DNA of 12,842 nucleotides from an uncultured Bacteroidota bacterium (GTDB taxonomy: Bacteria; Bacteroidota; Bacteroidia; Bacteroidales; P3), in the NCBI GenBank assembly GCA_902766265.1, contig CACXCY010000082.1, positions 1 to 12,842 of the forward strand, written 5' to 3'. Numbering within the stretch: the first letter of the stretch is position 1; each line of letters begins with the position of its first letter. Of this stretch, positions 6,109-12,842 are shown one piece after another. The notes under the pieces were generated by a model, which was not told the DNA's origin, searched no databases, and saw nothing but the letters and a program-made list of their open reading frames with translations. The position numbers and the translations under genes are program-made.

Positions 6109-7032
6109 TTAGTGGCTCCAGTCGATGTTGTCGAAGGGACGGTCGCGGTGCGGGAAGGGGGAATCGTCGTCATAGTCGCTGTCGTAGTCGTCCTCATCAT
6201 AAGTGTCGCCGCTGTCATCGTAATCATAGTCATCGGGGTCGCTATCGTCGTCATAATCGTAAGCGCCACCGTTGCCGTCGTAGCCGTAGCCACCGTCGTA
6301 GGGGTCATCGTCCTGCCGTTCGGCGGCTTGCTGGTCGGAGAGGGCTTGGAGTTTGCGCAGCCGACGGGTGCCTATCTTCCACAGCTTGATGTCGAACCAG
6401 AGGAAGACGATGAACAGCACGCCCGACATGGGGGCGCTGTCGCCCATGCTTTGTGGAATCATCAGCAAGGCGTCGAAAGTGCCGTGCAGCAGCATGGGCA
6501 CAATGAAGGCCAGCAGGAGGTTGCCCGCGCGGCGGTCGGGGTGGAACTTGGCCAGGGCGAAATAGTAGCCCATGGCGACGCCGAAGAGGAAATGGCCGGG
6601 CACGGAGAGCAGGGCTCGCACGGTGCCGGTGGTCATGGCGGCGAAATATTCCTCCTGCCCGAAGACATAGCCGATATTCTCGAAACAGGCGAAGCCCAAG
6701 GAGACGTAGGTGGCGTAGACGATGCCGTCGAAATACTCGTTGAAGTGGCGGCTACGCCACACGGCGAGGGCGAGGAAAAGCAACTTGCAGAGTTCCTCGC
6801 TGCATCCGGCCACCACATATCCGGTATAGATGCCGCTGACGACAGGCATGCCGGGGTCGAACATCTGGAGAAATTGCTCCATCAGGATGGCGGGGAGGAT
6901 GCACAGGGCGCCGAAGAAGAATGCCTTGAGCAGCATGCCAAGGGGCTCCTTCTCGTTGCGGTCCTTGATATAGATATAGACGGAGAGGACGATGACGGGA
7001 AGAACGGCGATGGCCAAGAGGTGGAGGTCCAT
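6109..7032 (-). CDS. prsW: PrsW-family intramembrane metalloprotease with acidic tail
   Basis: The 307-residue product is a multi-pass membrane protein with the PrsW motifs: DRNEKEP near residues 24-30, the SEELCK motif (E79, E80, K83), CFENIGY (E118, Y122), a His at 147 in PGHFLFG, and HGTFD with H183 and D187. These are the supposed zinc and catalytic residues, so activity is likely. PrsW of Bacillus performs site-1 cleavage of an anti-sigma factor; the substrate here is unknown and no sigma/anti-sigma pair is adjacent. After the last helix (about 204-216) comes a basic patch, then a low-complexity tail: residues 241-290 hold 24 Asp and 10 Tyr. I start at 7032 because the longer frame to 7110 would run through the divergent promoter region and adds a segment unlike the family's N-terminus. 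Confidence 0.9.
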   Translation of the reverse strand: MDLHLLAIAVLPVIVLSVYIYIKDRNEKEPLGMLLKAFFFGALCILPAILMEQFLQMFDPGMPVVSGIYTGYVVAGCSEELCKLLFLALAVWRSRHFNEYFDGIVYATYVSLGFACFENIGYVFGQEEYFAAMTTGTVRALLSVPGHFLFGVAMGYYFALAKFHPDRRAGNLLLAFIVPMLLHGTFDALLMIPQSMGDSAPMSGVLFIVFLWFDIKLWKIGTRRLRKLQALSDQQAAERQDDDPYDGGYGYDGNGGAYDYDDDSDPDDYDYDDSGDTYDEDDYDSDYDDDSPFPHRDRPFDNIDWSH

Positions 7033-7074
7033 GAAACGTTTTTTTGCTACGTCGCCTGGCGACGGGAAATTGTT

Positions 7075-7107
7075 TTTGCAAAAATACCAAAAAACTTCGT
7101 ATATTTG
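7075..7107 (+). promoter_or_regulatory. Promoter of the lutA-like and yhcC-like pair
   Basis: TTTG at 7075-7078 and TATATTTG at 7100-7107, 21 nt apart, fit the Bacteroidota consensus. The start codon at 7142 is 34 nt downstream. The site overlaps a minus-strand promoter element for prsW at 7079-7086. Confidence 0.72.
7079..7086 (-). promoter_or_regulatory. Putative -7 promoter element for prsW
   Basis: The minus strand reads TATTTTTG (TAnnTTTG). It lies 46 nt upstream of the prsW start at 7032 and directly abuts the -33 element of the opposite promoter. I see no good TTTG at the right distance upstream, so it is weaker than the plus-strand site. Confidence 0.5.
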
Positions 7108-7141
7108 CACTTTATTTCTAAAGTGCTAAAAATCTTTTATC

Positions 7142-7870
7142 ATGGCGGCTAACAGATTGACGGTTGGTATATTTATTCCCTGCTGCATCGACCAATTTTC
7201 GGTGCAGACGGGCAAAAACATGGTCGGCTTGCTGGAGCGGATAGGGTGCGAGTGCGTCTACCCCGTGGAGCAAACCTGCTGCGGGCAGGAACTCTATATG
7301 AACGGCGACCGCGAAAGCGCACGCCTGCTGGGCGAGCGGATGATTGACATGTTCGACCCCTTCGACTATGTGGTGACCTGCAGCAGCGGCTGTGTGGCCT
7401 ACATGAAGAAGAACTTCGAAGACCTGTTCCGCAACTCGTCGCGCCACAACAAGTTCCCGAAATTCATCGACAAACTGTGCGACATAACCGATTTCCTCGT
7501 CAACGTGATGCACTATACGCCCGAAGGCGTCGAGTTTCCCTACCGCGTGGCGTTTATGGACCACTGCCGCACGCTGCACGACTACGGTCTGAAGGAGGAG
7601 CCGCGACAGCTGCTGCGCGCCATCGGCGGTCTGGAGCTCGTCGAGGTGACGGACGGCGGCGTGTGCTGCGGCTATGGCGGCAGTTTTGCCAACTACTTCG
7701 AGCCCATCTCCACCGAGATGGTGCGCCAGAAGGTGGACGCCTACGTGCGCGCCGGTGCCCAGTATATCGTCTCCACCGAGCCCACCTGCCTGATGCACAT
7801 GCAGTCCTACATTGACAAGGAGGGCATTGACATCCAATGCCGCCACATCGTCGACATTTTGGTCCCGTAG
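7142..7870 (+). CDS. LutA/YkgE-like cysteine-rich (CCG) Fe-S oxidoreductase subunit
   Basis: The 242-residue product is two cysteine-rich (CCG) domains end to end, the build and length of LutA/YkgE, part of the L-lactate oxidation complex. First domain: C14/C15, the CCG pair C46-C47 in QTCCGQ, and C80 and C84 in CSSGC. Second domain: C142, the pair C175-C176 in CCGYGG, and C216. These should bind Fe-S clusters as in heterodisulfide-reductase-type proteins. LutA normally sits with lutB and lutC; here they are absent and the next gene, 5 bp on, is a radical SAM protein. So the partner may be elsewhere or the role may differ, for example as a lone electron-transfer subunit. Cytoplasmic; no membrane helix. 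Confidence 0.85.
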   Translation: MAANRLTVGIFIPCCIDQFSVQTGKNMVGLLERIGCECVYPVEQTCCGQELYMNGDRESARLLGERMIDMFDPFDYVVTCSSGCVAYMKKNFEDLFRNSSRHNKFPKFIDKLCDITDFLVNVMHYTPEGVEFPYRVAFMDHCRTLHDYGLKEEPRQLLRAIGGLELVEVTDGGVCCGYGGSFANYFEPISTEMVRQKVDAYVRAGAQYIVSTEPTCLMHMQSYIDKEGIDIQCRHIVDILVP

Positions 7871-7875
7871 GCGCT

Positions 7876-8823
7876 ATGCGCTACCGTTCCTATTCGCAAT
7901 ATTTCCGCGACCTCTTCGGCGGGCGGGTACAGAAACTGTCCATCGATGCGGGCTTCACTTGTCCCAACCGCGACGGGCGGATTTCCACAGGGGGCTGCAC
8001 CTTCTGCAACAACGACGCTTTCACGCCCTCCTACCTGCGCATGGCCGACGCGGCACCGCAGCCCAAACCCATTGCCCAACAGATAGAGGAGGGCATCCTG
8101 TTCCACGAGTGGCGCTACCACAAGCCGCTGCGCTACCTGGCCTATTTCCAGGCCTATTCCAACACCTACGCTCCCCTCGAGGTGCTCAGGCAACGCTACG
8201 GGGAGGCGCTGGCACACCCCAAGGTGGCAGGCCTGGTCATCGGCACGCGCCCCGACTGCGTGGACGACGAGAAACTGGACTATATCGCCTCGCTGGCACG
8301 GCGATGCTATGTGGCGGTGGAATACGGCGTGGAGAGCGTGTACGACGCCACGTTGGCGAGGGTGCACCGCGGCCACGACTTCGCCTGCACGCGCCGCGCC
8401 GTCGAGGCCACCGCACAACGGGGCATCCACGTGGGCGGACATTTCATCTTGGGGCTGCCCGGCGAGACGCGCGACATGATGCTCAACGCCGCCGCTGTTA
8501 TCAACGCGCTGCCCTTCGACACCGTGAAGTTCCACCAACTGCAAATCCTCAAGGGCACCCCGCTGGAGCGCGAGGCGGCGGCGCTGCCCACGGGCTTCAC
8601 GCAGCCCGACTATATCGCGCTGGTGTGCGACCTGCTGGAGCGGCTGCGCCCCGACTTGGTGGTGGAGCGCTTCGCCGGAGAGGTGCCGCCGCGCTACCAA
8701 GCCGTCCCCGAACGCAGCTGGCGCCGCGCCGACGGCCGCCTGATACGTAACGAGGAAATCCCCGTGCTGGTGGAGAAAGAACTGGAACGGCGCGACACCC
8801 GCCAGGGTTGCCGCCTTCGGTGA
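7876..8823 (+). CDS. YhcC-type radical SAM protein (TIGR01212 family)
   Basis: The 315-residue product matches the YhcC group of radical SAM proteins in length and motifs: the cluster cysteines C29, C41 and C44 in GFTCPNRDG and GGCTFCNN, a GTRPDCVDD block, EYGVES, and GGHFILGLPGET typical of the SAM-binding barrel. A [4Fe-4S] cluster and S-adenosylmethionine are expected. The reaction of this family is not established to my knowledge. I start at ATG 7876, 5 bp after the previous stop, because the preceding in-frame residues (from 7837) overlap the upstream gene and are unlike the family. The pair is probably one transcript, so the two Fe-S proteins may work together, though this is inference. 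Confidence 0.88.
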   Translation: MRYRSYSQYFRDLFGGRVQKLSIDAGFTCPNRDGRISTGGCTFCNNDAFTPSYLRMADAAPQPKPIAQQIEEGILFHEWRYHKPLRYLAYFQAYSNTYAPLEVLRQRYGEALAHPKVAGLVIGTRPDCVDDEKLDYIASLARRCYVAVEYGVESVYDATLARVHRGHDFACTRRAVEATAQRGIHVGGHFILGLPGETRDMMLNAAAVINALPFDTVKFHQLQILKGTPLEREAAALPTGFTQPDYIALVCDLLERLRPDLVVERFAGEVPPRYQAVPERSWRRADGRLIRNEEIPVLVEKELERRDTRQGCRLR

Positions 8824-8855
8824 GCGGCGCCCAAACTCAGACAGTGATGCAAAAA

Positions 8856-8965
8856 CTCAGAGGATCCTCAGAGGCAACTCAGAGGTGACTCAGAGGTAAC
8901 TCAGAGGTGCGGCCTCGGAACCCCCATGGCGAACCATAGGAAGACCATAGGCAGACCCTTGGAGA
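8856..8965. repeat. Ten-unit 11-bp periodic array
   Basis: Ten 11-bp units run in phase from 8856. Five are CTCAGAGG plus three variable bases (8856-8910). Then come GGCCTCGGAAC and CCCCATGGCGA as intermediates, two ACCATAGG units (8933, 8944) and ACCCTTGGAGA (8955). The sequence type changes along the array, yet C at position 3 and GG at positions 7-8 are kept in all ten. An 11-bp period is not a codon multiple and roughly equals one helical turn. The block lies between the stop of the radical SAM gene and the dapB promoter. Confidence 0.85.
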
Positions 8966-9008
8966 AGCATCCGTGGCACCTCACCGAGGGATAATCGGAA
9001 CTTTTTCG

Positions 9009-9016
9009 TATTTTTG
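9009..9016 (+). promoter_or_regulatory. -7 promoter element very close to the dapB start
   Basis: TATTTTTG is an exact TAnnTTTG. It ends only 5 nt before the dapB ATG at 9022, so the transcript would begin at or next to the start codon. No clear TTTG lies 19-21 nt upstream, which lowers confidence. Confidence 0.55.
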
Positions 9017-9021
9017 CAACC

Positions 9022-9801
9022 ATGAAAATAGCACTACTTGGATACGGAAAAATGGGCAAAGCCGTTGAGCAAGTGGCCGTTGAGCGTGGTCACGAGATGG
9101 TGGCCGCCATCGACAACGGCGCTGAGTGGGACGCCCGCAGAGCCGACCTGGGCCGCTGCGACGTCGCCATCGACTTCTCCATGCCCTCCACCGCCGTGGA
9201 GAATATCCACAAATGTTTCGACTTGAACCTGCCTGTGGTGGTGGGCACAACGGGCTGGTACGACCGTCTGGACGAGATGGTGGCCGAATGCCAAAAGCGC
9301 AACCAGGCGCTCTTTGTGGCCTCCAATTTCAGTATCGGCATGAACATCATGTTCGACCTCAACCGACGGCTGGCACAACTGATGAACGGCCGCACGGAGT
9401 ACTCCGTCTCCATCGCCGAGACACACCATGTGCACAAACTCGACGCTCCCAGCGGCACAGCCATTACCCTGGCCAACGACACCATTGACCGACTGGAGCA
9501 CAAGAGCCGTTGGATACAGAACGGGGAACTATGGATAGGCGCCGACAACCAAGTGGACCGTCAGAAGAGCGTGCAGCCCACCGACAGATCCTCCCTGCCC
9601 GCCGACACCATTCCCGTTCTCTCGGTGCGTCAGGCCGAGGAACCAGGCACCCACACGGTGGTGTACGACGGCCCTGTCGACACCATCTTTCTCAGTCACC
9701 GCGCCAAGAGCCGCCAAGGGCTCGCCCTGGGTGCCGTCCTCGCCGCCGAATTCCTCCACGGCAAACACGGCTACTTCACCATGACCGACCTGCTGGGATA
9801 A
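9022..9801 (+). CDS. dapB: 4-hydroxy-tetrahydrodipicolinate reductase
   Basis: The 259-residue product is DapB, which reduces 4-hydroxy-tetrahydrodipicolinate with NAD(P)H on the diaminopimelate/lysine route in the cytoplasm. The N-terminal Rossmann motif is GYGKMG (7-12), followed by DFSMPSTAVEN and VVGTTGW, and the catalytic block is ETHHVHKLDAPSGTA with H135, H136 and K139. NFSIGMN lies at 102-108. Length is a little under the E. coli enzyme (273). The start follows a promoter-like site by a few bases. The next gene is 60 nt downstream on the same strand and has no promoter that I can see, so read-through into the ABC genes is possible though functionally unrelated. Confidence 0.96.
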   Translation: MKIALLGYGKMGKAVEQVAVERGHEMVAAIDNGAEWDARRADLGRCDVAIDFSMPSTAVENIHKCFDLNLPVVVGTTGWYDRLDEMVAECQKRNQALFVASNFSIGMNIMFDLNRRLAQLMNGRTEYSVSIAETHHVHKLDAPSGTAITLANDTIDRLEHKSRWIQNGELWIGADNQVDRQKSVQPTDRSSLPADTIPVLSVRQAEEPGTHTVVYDGPVDTIFLSHRAKSRQGLALGAVLAAEFLHGKHGYFTMTDLLG

Positions 9802-9861
9802 GCCCCGTGGGAAGAACCTCAAAACCAGCCATCCCCAAACCGAAACACTCCTTACCACTGC

Positions 9862-10839
9862 ATGACCGCTAACAGACACAAACCGATGAAGCGCCCCGTC
9901 GCCGTGCTGCTGCTTGCCGTGCTGCTGCTGGCAGCCATGGTGGGGTGTTCCATGATGGGAGTAGTGCGCTTCACGTGGCAGGAGATGTGGCATTCGCCCA
10001 TATTCTGGCAACTGCGGATGCCCCGCATCGTGCTAAGCGTCATGGTGGGAGCCACCCTGTCGGTGTGCGGCGCCGCCTATCAGTCCGTGTTTCGCAACCC
10101 ACTCACCGACCCCTATGTGCTCGGCATCTCGTCGGGCGCATCGCTGGGCGCAGCCATCGCCATCATCGCAGGACTGCAGGCCTACCTCTGGGGCATAGGC
10201 AGTTGCGCCCTGCTCACCGCCCTGCTCACCGTGCTGTTCATCTACCGCATCGCCTCCATCGGCAATCGCATGCACACCACCACCTTGCTGCTCACGGGCG
10301 TATGCCTCACATTCCTCATCACCGCCGTCATATCGTTCCTCATGGTGCTGCACCACGACAAGATGGAGAGCATCATTTTCTGGACGATGGGCAGTTTCGC
10401 CTCAAGCTCATGGTTCGACGTGGCACTTGTAGCCCCAGTGACGCTGGCAGGAGTCTTCATGGTGCTCTACCACAGCAAAGACCTTAACCTGCTGCTGGCA
10501 GGCAGCGAGACCGCCCAAGGACTCGGCGTGGAGGTCGAGAAGGTGAAACGCCGCCTACTGTTCTTCACGACGCTGATGGTGGCCTTTGCCGTATCATCCT
10601 GCGGCGTCATCGGCTTTGTGGGACTCGTGGTGCCCCACTGCGTGCGACTGGTGACAGGCCCCGACAACCGTAGGGTGGTGCCCTACTCCATCTTTGTGGG
10701 AGGGCTGTTCATGCTGATGTGCGACACGCTGGCACGCACGGTGCTCCAACCCAGCGAACTGCCCGTGGGGAGTCTTACCGCCTTGGTGGGCGCCCCGCTG
10801 TTCATCTATCTGCTCTATAAAAACAAGAAACGCATATAA
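9862..10839 (+). CDS. FecCD/BtuC-family ABC transporter permease
   Basis: The 325-residue product is a type II importer permease of the FecCD family, carrying iron-siderophore, haem or cobalamin across the inner membrane. It has about nine or ten hydrophobic helices and the family blocks QSVFRNPLTDPYVLGISSGA, GFVGLVVPHCVRLVTGPDNR and LPVGSLTALVGAPLFIYLLY. Members normally have 310-350 residues. A second start at 9886 (MKRPVAVLLL) is equally possible and would give 317. The ATPase gene follows after 11 nt. No binding protein gene is next to them, and no cobalamin riboswitch is visible upstream, so the substrate cannot be named. Confidence 0.92.
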   Translation: MTANRHKPMKRPVAVLLLAVLLLAAMVGCSMMGVVRFTWQEMWHSPIFWQLRMPRIVLSVMVGATLSVCGAAYQSVFRNPLTDPYVLGISSGASLGAAIAIIAGLQAYLWGIGSCALLTALLTVLFIYRIASIGNRMHTTTLLLTGVCLTFLITAVISFLMVLHHDKMESIIFWTMGSFASSSWFDVALVAPVTLAGVFMVLYHSKDLNLLLAGSETAQGLGVEVEKVKRRLLFFTTLMVAFAVSSCGVIGFVGLVVPHCVRLVTGPDNRRVVPYSIFVGGLFMLMCDTLARTVLQPSELPVGSLTALVGAPLFIYLLYKNKKRI

Positions 10840-10850
10840 CCCCACCGCCC

Positions 10851-11639
10851 ATGATCACTCTGTCGCACCTGTCCTGCTGCTTTGGCGAAAAGCAGATTCT
10901 CCACGACATCAATTTCCATGTCGGAGAGGGCGACTTCTACGCCATCTTGGGAGCCAACGGCTGCGGCAAGACGACCTTGCTGCGCTGCATCGCGGGACTG
11001 CTGACGCCCAACAGCGGCGAAGTGAATATCTCCCCTTCGGGCGGCGAGGCAACCGAACGCCCTATCGCCTCCTTCTCTGCCCGCGAGTTGGCACAACGCA
11101 TCGCCTTTGTGCGTCAGCACGCGCAGACGGACTTCGAGTTCTCGGGCTTCGAGACGGTACTCATGGGGCGCAACCCCTACCAACGTCGCTTGCAGAACGA
11201 GTCGCAAGCAGATTGGGACATTGTGGAACAATGTATGCGCCACACCAACACATGGCATCTGCGCTTCTCCCGCCCCCACGAGATGAGCGGCGGAGAACTG
11301 CAGCGCGTCATGATAGCCCGTGCCTTGGCGCAGAGCACACCTATCATACTGCTCGACGAGCCCACCTCCAATCTCGACATTGCCCATCAGTTCGACATTA
11401 TGGAACTGCTCTGCGACATTAACGCCCGCGAGCACAAAACCATCCTGCTTGTGGTGCACGACCTCAACCTGGCGTTGCAGTACTGTCCGCAGGCGCTGCT
11501 GCTCCACGACAAGGGCATTCTCGCCCACGGCGCGACATCAGAGGTGCTTGCGCCCGACAATATCCGCACGGCCTTCGGCGTCGAGGCGGAGCCGCAGCAG
11601 GGACACCTCTCTCTCCGTCCTATGACGAAACAATTGTAA
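10851..11639 (+). CDS. FecE/BtuD-family ABC transporter ATP-binding protein
   Basis: The 262-residue ATPase has Walker A GANGCGKTT (34-42), a Q-loop in FVRQHAQ, the signature MSGGELQRV (from 145), Walker B IILLDEPTS (D169, E170) and the H-loop VVHDLN (H203), all intact. It should energise the permease 11 nt upstream. The signature Leu is replaced by Met, which is common. Size is normal for FecE-type proteins. The final part lacks any added regulatory domain. Substrate is open, as for the permease. Confidence 0.95.
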   Translation: MITLSHLSCCFGEKQILHDINFHVGEGDFYAILGANGCGKTTLLRCIAGLLTPNSGEVNISPSGGEATERPIASFSARELAQRIAFVRQHAQTDFEFSGFETVLMGRNPYQRRLQNESQADWDIVEQCMRHTNTWHLRFSRPHEMSGGELQRVMIARALAQSTPIILLDEPTSNLDIAHQFDIMELLCDINAREHKTILLVVHDLNLALQYCPQALLLHDKGILAHGATSEVLAPDNIRTAFGVEAEPQQGHLSLRPMTKQL

Positions 11640-11708
11640 AGGAAACAATATTATACGCTATTCTCCGTTTATATTGTCAACGTTACTAACCCTAAAAACA
11701 CACCATCT

Positions 11709-12089
11709 ATGGAACTTCAATTCTTCCGCTGCAAACATTGCGGCAACATCATCACCCATCTGAACAACAGCGGTGTCAACGTGGTCTGCTGCGGTGAGCC
11801 CATGGAACTGCTCACTCCCAACACCAACGACGGAGCAGGCGAGAAGCATGTGCCTGCCGTGACCCGTGAGGGCAACATGGTCACCGTCCGCGTGGGCAGC
11901 GTGGAGCATCCCTCGGTGGAGAACCACTATATCATGTGGATAGCCCTACAAACCCGCAAGGGGGTGCAGGTTCACTACCTGAAACCTGGCGAGACGCCTG
12001 CAAGCCAATTCCTGCTGGCACCGGGCGACGAAGCCGTGGCGGCCTATGAATACTGCAACCTGCACGGTCTCTGGATGACTTCCCTATAG
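11709..12089 (+). CDS. dfx: Desulfoferrodoxin (superoxide reductase, two-iron form)
   Basis: The 126-residue product has both iron centres of desulfoferrodoxin. Centre I, the desulforedoxin-like Fe(Cys)4 site, uses C8, C11, C27 and C28. Centre II, the catalytic site, uses H47, H67, H73, C116 and H119, with E45-K46 beside H47 as in other members. It reduces superoxide to hydrogen peroxide in the cytoplasm without making oxygen, which suits a strict anaerobe; electrons usually come from rubredoxin, not seen here. It lies 69 nt after the ABC ATPase; I find only an imperfect promoter there (a TATATTG at about 11680). A strong terminator follows its stop. Confidence 0.95.
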   Translation: MELQFFRCKHCGNIITHLNNSGVNVVCCGEPMELLTPNTNDGAGEKHVPAVTREGNMVTVRVGSVEHPSVENHYIMWIALQTRKGVQVHYLKPGETPASQFLLAPGDEAVAAYEYCNLHGLWMTSL

Positions 12090-12124
12090 GTATTTGTCGG
12101 GGTACGGATGCACTCAGGGTCAAC

Positions 12125-12177
12125 GAGGTACGTCGTTTCGGCCGCACGCCGCCGCGATGTGCCTCTTTACTTTTTTT
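12125..12177 (+). terminator. Strong terminator after dfx
   Basis: GAGGTACGTCG (12125-12135) pairs with CGATGTGCCTC (12155-12165) as an 11-bp stem with two G-U pairs. Inside, CGGC and GCCG can extend it. A T-rich tract follows (12166-12177). The T tract runs into the TTTG element of the next promoter. Confidence 0.8.
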
Positions 12178-12205
12178 GTTATATTTTGTATTTTTTGTAT
12201 TTTTG
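12175..12205 (+). promoter_or_regulatory. Promoter of kbl
   Basis: TTTG at 12175-12178 and TATTTTTG at 12198-12205, exactly 19 nt apart, match the Bacteroidota consensus. Two further near-matches sit between them (ending at 12188 and 12197). The start codon at 12314 lies 108 nt downstream, giving a leader of about 100 nt. In it, ATAGCG and CGCTAT (about 12262-12281) can form a 6-bp hairpin. Confidence 0.7.
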
Positions 12206-12313
12206 CAACACTGAAAAGACACGGACACCACGGGGGAAGTGTGCGGTAAGATTTGAAAGATAGCGTGTTCGGTCGCTATAAAACTGCATAACAAAACCTA
12301 AAATAAATCCATC

Positions 12314-12842
12314 ATGTACAACAGATTTCAAGAACACTTACAGAGTACGTTGGCACAAATCAAGGCCGACGGTCTCTACAAAGAAGAACGCATCATCGAG
12401 AGCCCCCAGGGTGCCGAAATCATGGTAAAGGGCAAGAAGTGCCTCAACTTCTGCGCCAACAACTACCTGGGCTTGGCCGACAATCCTGAACTCATCGCCG
12501 CTGCCAAGAAAGGCATGGACGCCCGTGGCTACGGCATGGCCTCTGTCCGCTTTATCTGCGGCTGCCAGGACCTGCACAAGCAGTTGGAGAAGAAGATTGC
12601 CGAGTTCTTCGGCACCGAAGACACCATCCTCTACGCTGCCTGCTTTGACGCCAACGGCGGCGTGTTCGAACCCCTGCTGACCGAAGAGGATGCCATCATC
12701 AGCGACGCCCTCAACCATGCCTCCATCATCGACGGCGTGCGTCTCTGCAAGGCACAGCGCTACCGCTATGCCAATGCCGATATGGCCGACCTCGAGGAGC
12801 AACTCAAGGCTGCCCAGAAAAACCGCTTCCGCATCATCGTCA
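12314..12842 (+). CDS. kbl: Glycine C-acetyltransferase (2-amino-3-ketobutyrate CoA ligase), 5' part
   Basis: The first 176 residues, cut by the window edge, match Kbl closely: NFCANNYLGLADNPELI, GYGMASVRFICGCQDLHKQLE, ILYAACFDANGGVFEPLL and ISDALNHASIIDGVRLCKAQRYRYAN. The enzyme is a PLP-dependent alpha-oxoamine synthase that, in threonine breakdown, splits 2-amino-3-ketobutyrate with CoA into glycine and acetyl-CoA. The PLP-binding Lys would lie beyond the window. In many organisms the gene pairs with a threonine dehydrogenase; the upstream neighbour here is dfx, so such a partner would have to be downstream. Start at ATG 12314 gives the family's usual N-terminus. Confidence 0.95.
   Translation, partial: MYNRFQEHLQSTLAQIKADGLYKEERIIESPQGAEIMVKGKKCLNFCANNYLGLADNPELIAAAKKGMDARGYGMASVRFICGCQDLHKQLEKKIAEFFGTEDTILYAACFDANGGVFEPLLTEEDAIISDALNHASIIDGVRLCKAQRYRYANADMADLEEQLKAAQKNRFRIIV

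Noticed and set aside
6085..7152. A 355-codon open frame on the plus strand, with a Val/Ile-rich start resembling membrane helices
   Set aside because: It is the mirror of the Asp-rich tail and helices of prsW on the other strand; the minus frame has all PrsW motifs.
7807..8750. Long open frames in both directions over the radical SAM gene
   Set aside because: Arg/Pro/Ala-rich translations without motifs; they are GC-driven shadows of the frame with the C29-C41-C44 cluster motif.
8856..8965. CRISPR array
   Set aside because: Period is 11 bp, with no separate repeats and spacers and no cas gene nearby.
9802..9861. Cobalamin riboswitch before the BtuC-like permease
   Set aside because: Only 60 nt lie between dapB and the permease and no riboswitch-like fold or B12 box was seen; too short for the class.
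11641..11708. Promoter for desulfoferrodoxin at TATATTG (about 11680)
   Set aside because: One base short of TAnnTTTG and no clear upstream TTTG; left out as a feature.

Overview
The window looks like chromosomal DNA of a fairly GC-rich Bacteroidales (Bacteroidota), family not resolved. The support is: several promoter-like sites of the Bacteroidota sigma type (TAnnTTTG, often with an upstream TTTG about 19-21 nt away), little sign of Shine-Dalgarno sequences before starts, a secreted peptidase with a type IX secretion (T9SS) sorting tail, and family content typical of that order. Genes are GC-rich; the spacers are AT-richer and hold most of the unexplained structure.

Layout. 1-340: gene-free, with 22-bp and 11-bp periodic repeats. 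344-1569 (minus): a two-gene lysine-fermentation type operon, CoA-transferase alpha subunit (atoD) then 3-aminobutyryl-CoA ammonia lyase (kal), ended by a terminator; kal carries a histone-H1-like Lys/Ala tail. 1834-5442 (plus): a tight four-gene cluster of a secreted protein of unknown function, a GtrA-like membrane protein, a T9SS-exported M14 carboxypeptidase and a family 2 glycosyltransferase. 5443-5810: AT-rich, hairpin-rich gap. 5811-5884 (minus): tRNA-Ala(GGC) with its own promoter and terminator. 6109-7032 (minus): PrsW-type membrane protease with an Asp/Tyr-rich tail. 7142-8823 (plus): a LutA-like cysteine-rich Fe-S protein followed 5 bp later by a YhcC-type radical SAM protein; this pair and prsW are read divergently from overlapping promoters. 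8856-8965: an 11-bp periodic array. 9022-11639 (plus): dapB, then a FecCD-type permease and its ATPase. 11709-12089: desulfoferrodoxin (superoxide reductase) with a strong terminator. 12314 to the window end: start of kbl (glycine C-acetyltransferase).

How they fit together. Kal and AtoD are late steps of lysine fermentation to butyrate and acetate; the other genes of that route, including the CoA-transferase beta subunit, are not here. DapB makes lysine and Kbl handles threonine/glycine, so amino-acid metabolism recurs, but nothing in the sequence ties these loci into one regulon. The ABC genes lack a binding protein in the window, so the substrate (haem, siderophore or cobalamin) stays open. 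Desulfoferrodoxin fits an anaerobe that meets oxygen occasionally.

I found no defence system, CRISPR array, intact insertion sequence or phage. The most unusual signals are the H1-like tail on Kal, the acidic tail on PrsW, and a set of short-period repeats in the spacers, including a roughly 35-bp sequence shared by two spacers 5.9 kb apart and an 11-bp array in which one C and a GG hold across ten units.
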